A stretch of DNA of 64,000 bases. Origin: an uncultured Bacillota bacterium (GTDB lineage Bacteria; Bacillota_I; Bacilli_A; RFN20; CAG-449). Made by a program: the position numbers and the translations under genes. Where the stretch lies: assembly GCA_905204225.1 (NCBI GenBank), contig CAJKZK010000001.1, positions 1-64,000 of the forward strand, given 5' to 3'. The notes under the pieces are model-generated. The model was not told the DNA's origin and searched no databases. It saw nothing but the letters and a program-made list of their open reading frames with translations. Within the stretch, counting starts at the first letter, position 1; each line of letters begins with the position of its first letter. This document shows, in pieces, positions 37,028 through 45,536 of this stretch.

Positions 37028-37696
37028 ATGAAAAAAATATTTATAATTATTTCATGGATTTTAGTTATATCTACAATTATATTCATTCCTTTAACATTTA
37101 ATAAATGTATAGATGTTTCATCTTTTATTGATTTTATCGTTTTTATTGATCCAGGCCATGGTGGAAAAGACAATGGAGCGACATATTTAGATATATATGA
37201 AGATGAAATAAATTTATCTATAGCAAAAAAATTATATGAAAAATGTATATCTAAAAATCTAATTGCGTATATATCTCGAACTGATGATTATGATTTGGCT
37301 TCATTATACGCGAAAAATAGAAAAAATGAAGATTTATATAAAAGAGTAGAAAATATCAACCATTCAGGTTGTGATGTATTTATATCCATACATGTAAATA
37401 AATATCCAACAAATGATGTTAATGGACCCATGGTTTATTATGATAAAAATAATGAATATTCATATTTATTATCTAAAAATATTCAAAAAGAATTAAATAT
37501 TTTATCTAACAAAAATAAAACAGTTCATTATGAAGATTTTTATTTATTCAAAAATTGTACTAAACCAGGTGTTATTGTTGAATGTGGCTTTATTTCTAAT
37601 GAAGAAGAAAGAAGCAAACTTATTGATGATAAATATCAACAAGCGATAGTAGATGCTTTATATCAAGGAATATATAATTATTATTTAAATAATTGA
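37028..37696 (+). CDS. N-acetylmuramoyl-L-alanine amidase, CwlD-like
   Basis: Amidase_3 enzyme that cuts the bond between muramic acid and the stem peptide. An N-terminal hydrophobic anchor (about 5-25) is followed by FIDPGHGGKDNGA (first zinc His), EDEINLSIAK (Glu ligand), DVFISIHVNKYP (second His) and the catalytic GVIVECGFISN. Size (222) and anchor fit CwlD, which in spore formers makes muramic lactam in cortex; no other sporulation gene is visible, so general wall trimming is also possible. No clear ribosome-binding site precedes ATG 37028. Confidence 0.85.
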   Translation: MKKIFIIISWILVISTIIFIPLTFNKCIDVSSFIDFIVFIDPGHGGKDNGATYLDIYEDEINLSIAKKLYEKCISKNLIAYISRTDDYDLASLYAKNRKNEDLYKRVENINHSGCDVFISIHVNKYPTNDVNGPMVYYDKNNEYSYLLSKNIQKELNILSNKNKTVHYEDFYLFKNCTKPGVIVECGFISNEEERSKLIDDKYQQAIVDALYQGIYNYYLNN

Positions 37697-37728
37697 AACC
37701 CCTTTCTTACAAATAATAAAAAATATTA

Positions 37729-37757
37729 TTGACAAATAATATAACTTTTTATAAGAT
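37729..37757 (+). promoter_or_regulatory. Promoter of the small-ORF/LRR-protein pair
   Basis: TTGACA (37729-37734) and TAAGAT (37752-37757) with a 17-base spacer. Transcription would begin near 37764, only a few bases before an intrinsic terminator. Confidence 0.6.
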
Positions 37758-37770
37758 GAAATATCAAAAG

Positions 37771-37793
37771 ATAGCATTTTTATGCTATTTTTT
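37771..37793 (+). terminator. Terminator, of cwlD or an early attenuator
   Basis: ATAGCAT (37771-37777), loop TTTT, ATGCTAT (37782-37788), then TTTTT. It lies 75 bases after the amidase gene but also just inside the transcript from the promoter at 37729, so either role is possible. Confidence 0.7.
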
Positions 37794-37847
37794 AAACTAA
37801 ATTATTAAAAAGAAAGGAGATACGTGTAATACGTAAAAATAAGAATT

Positions 37848-37985
37848 ATGAAAAAAGAATATATTATACCAACAATATCTTTTATTAATGTGAATTATGA
37901 AGATGTTATATTAGCAAGCAATTTAAAAGCAAATGAAACCCTTGATTGGAACACAAGTGTTAATGGTGAAACATGGGGTAAATAA
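37848..37985 (+). CDS. Small conserved-pattern protein, 45 residues
   Basis: Begins MKKEYIIPTISFINVNYEDV and continues ILASNLKANETLDWNTSV with a Trp/Gly tail. No signal peptide. It pairs in pattern with the 43-residue ORF at 28154 and, like it, lies directly before a secreted protein with the same N-terminal domain; here the gap is one base (TAA-A-ATG), so translation is coupled. AAAGGAGA at 37813-37820 is 27 bases from the ATG, but a small TACGT/ACGTA hairpin between them could shorten the distance. Function unknown. Confidence 0.6.
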   Translation: MKKEYIIPTISFINVNYEDVILASNLKANETLDWNTSVNGETWGK

Positions 37986-37986
37986 A

Positions 37987-39153
37987 ATGAAAAAAATTAA
38001 AAAATTATTTATTCTTCCATTATTAGCGTTATCTCTATTTAATGTTAATAATACTCAATTAACTAATTCTCAATTTCAATTAGAAGAAACAACTAATGAT
38101 GAAAATATCGTTGGAATTAGAAAAGAAATTACATCTACTTCAAATAATGATGTTAAAGTATCTAATATTCTAAAAGTACAAGCATCAAATGTAGAAAATG
38201 GTAAAAGATCATTAAGATTTGTTGCAGGCATATCAAGCCTTTCATTAAAAGCACATTTCCACAGAGAAGAAATCAAAGTAAATAATGAAGTAATAATGAA
38301 AGCAAATGATATTGAAGTCACTTGTGCTTATTCAAAAATATTAAATGGAACTGTTGAACAAACAGCAAATACAGTATTTGAAAATAATGAGTATAAATAT
38401 TTTGTTGCATATACATTAAAAGATATTCCAGAAGAATATTGGTCAACTGTAATTAATGTTTCTCTTATTTTAGAAGATGGTAATAAAGCCGCTACTAAAA
38501 AAGCTAATGTAGATGCGTTTGATGAATCAAAAACAAATGAAGAATGTTTTTCGTTTAGTAAATTGAATGATGGTAACTATGCCATTGCCGTGAAAAATGA
38601 TTATAAAGCAACAATAAAGGAATTAAATATCCCATCATATTATTATGAAACGATTGATACAAACAATGAATTTGTAAAAACAAAAAATATGATAACGACT
38701 ATTGGATATAAATCAAATAGTAGTGTTGAAATTATAGGCTTTAGTGGTTGTACAAATTTAACTTACATTAATATTCCAAGTACAATTACACAAATTAAAG
38801 ATTCGTCTTTTACAAATTGTAGTTCTTTAACAACTGTTATTTTTAATTCTGGTGTTAATATTGGACATTGGGTATTTGTTTCATGTAATAAAATTGAAAA
38901 ACTAATTTTACCAAAAGGTACAGTTCTTGGAATGCAACCATTTGGTGATCACCATGAAAATCTATCTGTATATTATGAAGGTGAAACAATACCTACAAGC
39001 TGGAATCAATTCTGGAGAGAGGCGTCAAAATTTAAATTTTATTTATTTTCATCAACTCAACCTACATCAAATCCAACTAATGCAGATGGATATTGGCATT
39101 ATGTAAATAATGAACCAGTTAAATGGGAAATTAGCACTGTAGTGAGCAAATAA
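37987..39153 (+). CDS. Secreted BspA-type leucine-rich-repeat protein
   Basis: 388 residues with a signal peptide (KKIKKLFILPLLALSLF) and no anchor. Residues about 58-166 match the N-terminal domain of the two-CBM protein at 28300 (VSNILKVQ, LRFVAGI, AYSKILNGT). Residues about 190-330 hold BspA/LRR_5 units: IIGFSGCTNLTYINIP, then IKDSSFTNCSSLTTVIF and VFVSCNKIEKLILP. Such repeats mediate adhesion to host or microbial surfaces. ATG 37987 is chosen over an upstream in-frame ATG at 37933 because the signal peptide begins there and the upstream part overlaps the small ORF. Confidence 0.75.
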   Translation: MKKIKKLFILPLLALSLFNVNNTQLTNSQFQLEETTNDENIVGIRKEITSTSNNDVKVSNILKVQASNVENGKRSLRFVAGISSLSLKAHFHREEIKVNNEVIMKANDIEVTCAYSKILNGTVEQTANTVFENNEYKYFVAYTLKDIPEEYWSTVINVSLILEDGNKAATKKANVDAFDESKTNEECFSFSKLNDGNYAIAVKNDYKATIKELNIPSYYYETIDTNNEFVKTKNMITTIGYKSNSSVEIIGFSGCTNLTYINIPSTITQIKDSSFTNCSSLTTVIFNSGVNIGHWVFVSCNKIEKLILPKGTVLGMQPFGDHHENLSVYYEGETIPTSWNQFWREASKFKFYLFSSTQPTSNPTNADGYWHYVNNEPVKWEISTVVSK

Positions 39154-39238
39154 AATACTAAATTTTTAGATAAAATTAACCCGAAAAAACGCTTAAATAT
39201 GATATAAATAAAAAAAATAAAAAAAGTTAAAAATATTG

Positions 39239-39267
39239 TTGATTTTTGAGTTGTATTATTATATTAT
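39239..39267 (+). promoter_or_regulatory. Promoter of tRNA-Ile
   Basis: TTGATT (39239-39244) and TATTAT (39262-39267), 17-base spacer, 12 bases before the mature tRNA. Confidence 0.65.
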
Positions 39268-39279
39268 ATTTAAGCAATC

Positions 39280-39356
<77 letters not shown>

Positions 39357-39402
39357 TTGCTTAAATATTTCACCTTTGAAAAAAAGATGTTTATATAGAT
39401 GT

Positions 39403-39424
39403 TCACCGTAAGGTGATTTTTTTT
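39403..39424 (+). terminator. Terminator after tRNA-Ile
   Basis: TCACC (39403-39407), loop GTAA, GGTGA (39412-39416), then eight T's. Confidence 0.85.
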
Positions 39425-39461
39425 ACTTGATTTTATAAAATTTTAATTTATTGATATTTTT

Positions 39462-39479
39462 AAAAAATATATACTTTTT
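39462..39479. repeat. 18-bp AT-rich repeat, copy 1
   Basis: AAAAAATATATACTTTTT, identical to 39527-39544; 17 of its bases recur inverted before the permease operon at about 43591-43607. It contains TATACT, a -10-like core. Confidence 0.6.
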
Positions 39480-39512
39480 TGACTTTGTTATTGTAGTTTA
39501 CTGATTTTTAGC

Positions 39513-39540
39513 TTGTAATCGCTTTCAAAAAATATATACT
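39513..39540 (+). promoter_or_regulatory. Promoter of the sugar ABC ATPase gene
   Basis: TTGTAA (39513-39518) and TATACT (39535-39540) with a 16-base spacer. A cre box covers the -35 and spacer, so CcpA binding would block RNA polymerase. Confidence 0.5.
39514..39527. promoter_or_regulatory. Catabolite-responsive element (cre)
   Basis: TGTAATCGCTTTCA matches the CcpA consensus TGWAANCGNTNWCA at every fixed position. It sits over the promoter of the ATPase gene, predicting repression when preferred sugars are present. Confidence 0.75.
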
Positions 39541-39544
39541 TTTT
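39527..39544. repeat. 18-bp AT-rich repeat, copy 2
   Basis: Identical to 39462-39479, 65 bases downstream; its TATACT forms the likely -10 box of the ATPase promoter. Confidence 0.6.
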
Positions 39545-39574
39545 GTATACTTTAAAAAAAGGAGCTTTAAAACT

Positions 39575-41302
39575 ATGTTAGAAAAAGATCGTTTAATTGT
39601 ACTTGAAAAAGAAAGAAAACATCAAGAAGAAAAAAACAATAAAATTAAAGAAAAAGAATTATATAAACAAAGATGTCGTATTTATGAAGAAATGGTTAAA
39701 AAGCAAAAAATCGAATCTCATAAAATAAAAAATGCTCCTAAAGATGCATATATTTCATTACGTCATATTAATAAGATATATGATAATAAGGTGCAAGCAG
39801 TATATGATTTTAATTTAGATATTAAAGAAAAAGAATTTGTTGTATTTGTTGGCCCTTCAGGATGTGGTAAATCAACTACTTTAAGAATGATTGCGGGTTT
39901 AGAAGATATTACTTGTGGTGATTTATTTATTGATAAGACTTACGCTAATGAATTACATCCAAAAGATAGAGATATTGCTATGGTTTTCCAAAGCTATGCG
40001 TTGTATCCACATATGACAGTTGCGGGTAATATGGCTTTTGGCTTAAAAATAAAAAAATATCCTACTTTAAAAGTGGATGAAAATGGTAATCCTATCTTAG
40101 GCATTAATAAAAAAGCAATTAAAATATTAAAGAATCAATATAATAATTTAAATAAATATTTTGTTTCATTAGCTGAAGGTGAAGAAAAAAATAAAATAAA
40201 AAATGAATTAAATGAGATTAAGGAAAAAATTGAATATTTAGAAAAAACTCCTGTTGAAGTTTACGAATATAAACATTTGCCAAAAGATGAAATTAGATCA
40301 AGAGTAGAAAAAGCTGCTCAAATATTACAAATTTCTGAATACTTAGGAAGAAAACCAAAGGCTTTGTCAGGTGGCCAATGTCAAAGAGTAGCTCTTGGAA
40401 GAGCAATTGTTAAAAATGCTAAAGTTTTCTTAATGGATGAACCATTATCTAATTTGGATGCTAAATTAAGAGTAGCAATGCGTAGTGAAATTATTAAATT
40501 GCACAATGATTTAAATGCGACAACTATTTATGTTACACATGATCAAACAGAAGCTATGACAATGGCAACTAGAATTGTTGTTATGAATAAAGGTTATATT
40601 CAACAAATTGGTACACCAATTGAAATATATAATCATCCAGCAAATATCTTTGTGGCGACATTTATTGGTAGTCCTGCTATGAATTTAATTAATGCAAAAT
40701 TTGTTAAAGATGAGGTTATATTACCGCAAGGAACAATTGTTAAGCTTGGTAAAGATTTTGAAAAAGCGGTTAACGATTTTTATGTAAAAGAAAAAGCAAA
40801 TTTGGAACAAGAATTAAAACAAATTGAAGATAATTTTATTGAAAAGAAAGAATATGAAGATAAAATAAAAATTGTTGAAGAAAAAAATAAAAATCACTCA
40901 ACAAAAATGTTAGAATATGAACTACAAAAATTGCATGAAGAATTAAAGCTTTGTTTGGAATCAAATGCTAGAAGAACTTATCTTATTAATTCATTAGAAA
41001 AGATAAATGCTCTTGATTTGAAAAAAGAAATTTCAGTTATTTTTGGAATTAGACCAGAAGATATTTATCAAGCAAATAGAATTTTGACTGATGAAGTTGT
41101 TTCTCAACAATTTGCTTTAAAAGTATCAGTTGCAGAATTATTAGGACATGAGTATTATGTTCATAGTGAGTTTGAAGGAGTAGAAATTGTATCTAAAATA
41201 CATGCAAAAACATTAGTTAATGTTGGTGATGAATTGAATTTAGTTTTCGATCTATCAAAAATTCATTTATTTGATACAATAACTCAGAAGCTTATTAAAT
41301 AG
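39575..41302 (+). CDS. Sugar ABC transporter ATP-binding protein, MsmK/UgpC type, with insertions
   Basis: Cytoplasmic ATPase that powers binding-protein-dependent sugar importers. Walker [10 protein letters not shown] (93-101), Q-loop Gln 139, signature LSGGQ (264-268), Walker B FLMDEP (285-290) and switch His 322 are all present. It is 575 residues against about 370 for MsmK because of a charged N-terminal coil (1-55), an insertion of about 75 between Q-loop and signature (about 162-237) and a coiled-coil insertion in the TOBE region (about 400-475). One shared ATPase serving several sugar permeases is typical of Gram-positives; the permeases at 43678-45525 lack their own. Start from AAGGAG upstream of ATG 39575. 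Confidence 0.9.
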   Translation: MLEKDRLIVLEKERKHQEEKNNKIKEKELYKQRCRIYEEMVKKQKIESHKIKNAPKDAYISLRHINKIYDNKVQAVYDFNLDIKEKEFVVFVGPSGCGKSTTLRMIAGLEDITCGDLFIDKTYANELHPKDRDIAMVFQSYALYPHMTVAGNMAFGLKIKKYPTLKVDENGNPILGINKKAIKILKNQYNNLNKYFVSLAEGEEKNKIKNELNEIKEKIEYLEKTPVEVYEYKHLPKDEIRSRVEKAAQILQISEYLGRKPKALSGGQCQRVALGRAIVKNAKVFLMDEPLSNLDAKLRVAMRSEIIKLHNDLNATTIYVTHDQTEAMTMATRIVVMNKGYIQQIGTPIEIYNHPANIFVATFIGSPAMNLINAKFVKDEVILPQGTIVKLGKDFEKAVNDFYVKEKANLEQELKQIEDNFIEKKEYEDKIKIVEEKNKNHSTKMLEYELQKLHEELKLCLESNARRTYLINSLEKINALDLKKEISVIFGIRPEDIYQANRILTDEVVSQQFALKVSVAELLGHEYYVHSEFEGVEIVSKIHAKTLVNVGDELNLVFDLSKIHLFDTITQKLIK

Positions 41303-41310
41303 GAGTTTTA

Positions 41311-42612
41311 ATGGAAAAAAGTGTTTTACAACCATATAAAAATGAATTAAATCCACCATCATCTAGAAGAATAGAAGCGCATTTAATTGATGCGTTTTTA
41401 ATAGTTATTATTTCTTTTCTTTTATTAATGCTTTCACATTTAATATTGGATAATTCATCTTTTTATAAACAAAAAGAAATAATACTTACTCAAGAAATGG
41501 TTAAATGTTATGAAATAGAAGAAGAAGCGAAAATTTATTTTTTTGATGATAATGATAACCATTTGTATCAAAATCCTAGAGATCAAGAAAAAATATTTAA
41601 TGAATATTGTTATAAACATATAGTATATTCTTTTAACATGAATAAAGAAGCATTTGAAAAAAATGGTATTAATATAGATAGCTTAAAAGATTATGCTCCT
41701 GCTTCTTATGAAGAAGATAATTTAGCTTATTTTTATGTTAATTATGTAGATAAATTTAATGAAAACAATGATATTTTAGATTTAAATGGAAAAAATGTTA
41801 AAGAATATTATTATGGTATTTTAAAAAAGAATACATATAATCCGTTAGATAATGGTTCTTTATGGGTTTATAATGAAGAATTATCTTTACCTTATTTAAA
41901 TTCTAAATACGCAATTGATTTATATAAATATTATCAAGATAATGATTATCAAGCTGGAAAATCTATTAGAAATTTACTTGCTTCAACATACCAAAAAATT
42001 TGGAATGAAGAAGTAGAGTTATTAGTTAATTCTTCTAGATTTAAAGGCCATTACAATATATATAAAGAAAATTATGCTCAATGCTCATATATTTTAGATG
42101 GTTTTACTGTTGGCTGTTATGCGTTAAGTTTTGTTATTGTTATTTTATTACCACAATTTATTTTTAAAAATATGCAAACGGTTGGGAAAAGATTATTAAA
42201 AATATGTATTGCTGATAATGAAGGATACATTGTAACAGCTAAACAATTTGTTTTTAGAAATATTTGTTCATTTGTTTTATTCTTTGGGATAATGATTATT
42301 TCTTGCTTTTTTAGTGGTGGGTTACAAACTGGTTGGATGTATCCAATATTTGAAATAGCTGGAGCAGGGATTTCTTTGTTTTCATTTATGGCTATTTCAG
42401 CAATTATGGCTTGTTTTTCATTTATTTTAATTTTTGTCAATAAGCAAAAAAGATCACTTCAAGATTTTATTTGTTCTACTCGAGGAATTGATGAAAGATA
42501 TATTGTTTATGATAAAGAAGAAGATAAAATTGAAATTAAAGAAGATAATAAATATCTAGATTCATCTACTTTTTCAAATTCTGAACGTGTTGATCTAACA
42601 AAGAAGGATTAA
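41311..42612 (+). CDS. RDD-family membrane protein with a large extracytoplasmic loop
   Basis: 433 residues. PPSSRRIEAHLIDAFLIVII at the start and TVGKRLLKICIADNEGY with VFRNI later are the split RDD signature. Between the first transmembrane segment (about 25-45) and the next (about 270-290) is a hydrophilic region of some 220 residues, unusual for RDD proteins. Four or five hydrophobic segments are predicted overall, with an acidic C-terminal tail. It follows the ATPase by eight bases, so they share an operon. RDD function is poorly defined. Its last 47 bases overlap the convergent AraC gene. Confidence 0.7.
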   Translation: MEKSVLQPYKNELNPPSSRRIEAHLIDAFLIVIISFLLLMLSHLILDNSSFYKQKEIILTQEMVKCYEIEEEAKIYFFDDNDNHLYQNPRDQEKIFNEYCYKHIVYSFNMNKEAFEKNGINIDSLKDYAPASYEEDNLAYFYVNYVDKFNENNDILDLNGKNVKEYYYGILKKNTYNPLDNGSLWVYNEELSLPYLNSKYAIDLYKYYQDNDYQAGKSIRNLLASTYQKIWNEEVELLVNSSRFKGHYNIYKENYAQCSYILDGFTVGCYALSFVIVILLPQFIFKNMQTVGKRLLKICIADNEGYIVTAKQFVFRNICSFVLFFGIMIISCFFSGGLQTGWMYPIFEIAGAGISLFSFMAISAIMACFSFILIFVNKQKRSLQDFICSTRGIDERYIVYDKEEDKIEIKEDNKYLDSSTFSNSERVDLTKKD

Positions 42613-43462
42613 GATTATATTTAGATGGTGTTACTCCAAAATAATTTTTAAATTCTTTAGAAAAATAAAATTGATTTTTATATCCAACACAATAAGTAAT
42701 TTGCGCAATTGAGAATGATTCTTTATTAAGTAATTCTACTGCTCTACGCATTCTTAACATAATTATATATTTCATAGGTGATATTCCAGTACTTTTTTTA
42801 AAAATTCTTGTTAAATACGCTTGAGAAAAATAAAAATTATCAGCAATTTTTTTTATTGAAATATCTGGTGAAGTATAATTATTATTAACATATTCAATTA
42901 TTTTTTTGATTTGATTTTCTTCTTTTGATAAAGAACTTTGATTTTTTTCAATACCATGTTCTTTAATTAAAAAAGATAAAATTTTCATTATTTCACTAGT
43001 GACTCTTAAAAATTCACTGTTTTGATTAGAAATAAATAGCTCTTCATTAAAAATGTTAGCAAAACAGTTAATTATTTGATTAAAGTCTTGAATTTTTAAA
43101 TGCATATTGTTTGATTTAAAATTAATATGATCGCATAATTTTTTTAACCCGTTTCCATTTATTTCAATCCAAAAATAAGACCATGGATTGCTTGGATCTG
43201 GCCTATATTTTACATGAGAATTTGGCTCAATTAAAAAACATTCACTTGATGATATTATTTCTTTTTTTTGATTTTGATTAATAATAATGCCCTTTCCTTT
43301 AACTATAAAATGTAAAATGTAACATGATTTATTACTATCAATTAATTGTTTGTTTTTAATACATTCTTCATATCCAACAATAGATGTAGAAATATCTAAA
43401 TTAAAATCATCTATCATATTTCTAAAACAAAGACTCCTATTTATAAAATTTATTTTATTCAT
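42566..43462 (-). CDS. AraC-family regulator with cupin sensor domain
   Basis: Transcription activator of 298 residues. The N-terminal cupin (about 40-110) shows YILHFIVKGKGIII and SECFLIEPNSHVKY, as in AraC-type sugar sensors. The C-terminal pair of helix-turn-helix motifs covers IKKIADNFYFSQAYLTRIFK and AQITYCVGYKNQFYFSKEFK, ending GVTPSKY. The start is ATG 43462, eight bases from GAGG (43471-43474, minus strand). It is transcribed divergently from the permease operon, which it probably activates, since that promoter has a poor -35. It overlaps the end of the RDD gene tail to tail. Confidence 0.9.
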   Translation of the reverse strand: MNKINFINRSLCFRNMIDDFNLDISTSIVGYEECIKNKQLIDSNKSCYILHFIVKGKGIIINQNQKKEIISSSECFLIEPNSHVKYRPDPSNPWSYFWIEINGNGLKKLCDHINFKSNNMHLKIQDFNQIINCFANIFNEELFISNQNSEFLRVTSEIMKILSFLIKEHGIEKNQSSLSKEENQIKKIIEYVNNNYTSPDISIKKIADNFYFSQAYLTRIFKKSTGISPMKYIIMLRMRRAVELLNKESFSIAQITYCVGYKNQFYFSKEFKNYFGVTPSKYNLNPSLLDQHVQNLKK

Positions 43463-43590
43463 CAAAAAAACCTCATCTAAATGTATCTTTATATATTTAT
43501 ATTAGTACATTTTATAAAAAGATAAATAATAAATATATTAAAAATATAAAAAATATATGTTAATTAGTACGTTTATGATATAAAATATCA

Positions 43591-43607
43591 AAAAAGTATA
43601 TATTTTT
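43591..43607. repeat. Inverted copy of the 18-bp AT-rich repeat
   Basis: AAAAAGTATATATTTTT is the reverse complement of 17 of the 18 bases at 39462-39479 and 39527-39544. It lies between the divergent AraC and permease genes. Confidence 0.5.
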
Positions 43608-43622
43608 AGTCATTTTATTTTA

Positions 43623-43664
43623 TGGAAAAGAACTTATTTATTATTTATAATGTAAGTGCTTACA
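43623..43664 (+). promoter_or_regulatory. Permease-operon promoter with cre-like operator
   Basis: TATAAT at 43646-43651 has only TGGAAA (43623-43628) at 17 bases, suggesting dependence on an activator. TGTAAGTGCTTACA (43651-43664), an almost perfect palindrome, differs from the cre consensus only by T for C in the central CG. It lies at the transcription start, between the -10 and the ribosome-binding site, a repressor position. Confidence 0.5.
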
Positions 43665-43677
43665 GAAGGAGAATAGC

Positions 43678-44649
43678 ATGGAAGCAAAAATTACAAAACA
43701 AGAAATTGAAACATTATCAAGAACTCCAGGAAAACGTAAATGGTATTCTAAAATAGGATTAGCTCTTTTTGTAATGACAATTCCTACTATATTGTATATC
43801 TTTATTTTTCATTATCTTCCTTTGAGTGGGTTAGTTATAGCATTTAAAGATTATACTTCTTTTAAAGGAATATTTGGTTCTCCTTGGACTTCAATGGGAG
43901 GCTTTAAACATTTTTATACATTTATAACTGCTCCAAATTTTTGGACTATTATAAGAAATACTTTAGTTTTATCAATAGCATCTATTATTTTTAATTCAAT
44001 TTTACCTATTATATTTGCTTTATTATTGAATGAAATAAAAGTAAAAAAATATAAAAGACTTATTCAAACTATAATGTATGCACCATATTTTATTTCAGTA
44101 TCTGTTTTAGTTGGCATGATGTTTGCTTTCTTTAAAGTTGATAGTGGAATTTTTACAAGAATATTTGCTTTTTTTGGTTTTGATGCAACTAATTTAATGG
44201 AAAATCCTGATTATTTTTGTATGCTATATGTTGTTTCTGGTTTGTGGCAAGGTTTAGGTTGGTGGTCAATTGTTTATATGGGTAGTTTAGCAAATGTTGA
44301 CCCTAATTTGCATGATGCTGCAATTATTGATGGAGCAGGAAGAGGTAGAAGAATTCTATATGTCAACTTACCTCAAATTATTCCTTTGGCAGTAATTATG
44401 TTTATTATGTCAATTGGAAATATTTTAAGTGTTGGTTTTGAAAAAGTATATTTAATGCAATTATCAACGAACTTGTCTTCTTCAGAAATTATTGCAACAT
44501 ATGTTTATAATATTTCGTTCCCTAAATTTGGATCAGCTCAATATTCATACGCTACAGCAATTGGATTGTTTAATTCTGTGGTTAATATTATAATCTTATG
44601 TTTAGGAAACTTTGTTTCTAAAAAAGTTAGTGATAATTCACTATGGTAG
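43678..44649 (+). CDS. Oligosaccharide ABC transporter permease, LplB/YteP type
   Basis: Membrane subunit of 323 residues with six predicted helices, starting KIGLALFVMTIPTILYIFIF. The cytoplasmic EAA-type loop is DAAIIDGAGRGRRILYVNLP (around 220-239). Relatives in Bacillus (YteP, LplB) import pectin or rhamnogalacturonan oligosaccharides. It leads the three-gene transporter operon after a long 5' region carrying AraC and cre-like sites. Energy probably comes from the ATPase at 39575. Confidence 0.9.
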   Translation: MEAKITKQEIETLSRTPGKRKWYSKIGLALFVMTIPTILYIFIFHYLPLSGLVIAFKDYTSFKGIFGSPWTSMGGFKHFYTFITAPNFWTIIRNTLVLSIASIIFNSILPIIFALLLNEIKVKKYKRLIQTIMYAPYFISVSVLVGMMFAFFKVDSGIFTRIFAFFGFDATNLMENPDYFCMLYVVSGLWQGLGWWSIVYMGSLANVDPNLHDAAIIDGAGRGRRILYVNLPQIIPLAVIMFIMSIGNILSVGFEKVYLMQLSTNLSSSEIIATYVYNISFPKFGSAQYSYATAIGLFNSVVNIIILCLGNFVSKKVSDNSLW

Positions 44650-44658
44650 GAGATAGTT

Positions 44659-45525
44659 ATGAATAGAAAAAGTAAAGGTTCAGAAAAAATATTTGATATT
44701 ATCATTATGATAATTATTGGCGTTCTTGCATTAATGTTCTTATTTCCTTTAATAAATGTTCTTGCGTCTTCATTGTCATCGGCTGATGCAGTAGTGGCAG
44801 GCGAAGTAGGACTATTTCCTCAACAATTTACATTAAGTGGATACAAAGAAATTTTTAAAAACGAAGATATTTGGAGAGGATTTAGAAATTCAATACTATA
44901 TACACTTATTGGAACTATTATTCAAGTTACCTGTCAAGTTTTATGTGCTTACCCTCTTTCAAGAAAAGATTTTAAAGGAAGAAAATTTTTAAACTTGTTC
45001 TTAGTTTTAACAATGTTTGTTTCTGGAGGTATGATACCAACATATTTGTTGATTCAGCAATTACATTTATATAACACTATTTGGGCAATTATTTTGCCTG
45101 GATGTATATCAGTATTTAATATTATCGTTATTAGAACCTATATGCAATCATCAATACCAATGGAATTGCAAGAAGCAGCTATGATTGATGGATGTGGAGA
45201 TTTAAAAATATTTACTAGAATTGTTTTACCTCTATGTAGACCGATAATTGCAGTTATGATTTTATATGCAGTTGTAGGGTATTGGAATTCATATTTTAAT
45301 GCTTTAATGTACGTACAAGATTCTTCGCTCTATCCATTGCAAAACGTCTTAAATGATATTTTGATTTCTAATCAATCAAGCGTTGGTGGAGGCACAGATG
45401 TTAATTTATCAGAACAGTTGAAATATGTTACTATTGTTGTTTCGTCATTACCATTATTAGTTATTTATCCGTTTTTTCAAAAATATTTTGAAAAGGGCGT
45501 TACTATTGGTGGAATTAAAGGTTAA
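44659..45525 (+). CDS. Oligosaccharide ABC transporter permease, YtcP type
   Basis: Second permease, 288 residues with six helices. The coupling loop is EAAMIDGCGDLKIFTRIVLP; other marks are LAYPLSRKDFKG-like and FVSGGMIPTYLLIQQLHLYNT-type segments of the YtcP/CarbA group (here CAYPLSRKDFKGRKF, GGMIPTYLLIQQL). Nine bases after the first permease with its own AGGAG. Confidence 0.9.
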   Translation: MNRKSKGSEKIFDIIIMIIIGVLALMFLFPLINVLASSLSSADAVVAGEVGLFPQQFTLSGYKEIFKNEDIWRGFRNSILYTLIGTIIQVTCQVLCAYPLSRKDFKGRKFLNLFLVLTMFVSGGMIPTYLLIQQLHLYNTIWAIILPGCISVFNIIVIRTYMQSSIPMELQEAAMIDGCGDLKIFTRIVLPLCRPIIAVMILYAVVGYWNSYFNALMYVQDSSLYPLQNVLNDILISNQSSVGGGTDVNLSEQLKYVTIVVSSLPLLVIYPFFQKYFEKGVTIGGIKG

Positions 45526-45536
45526 GGAGAAAAATT

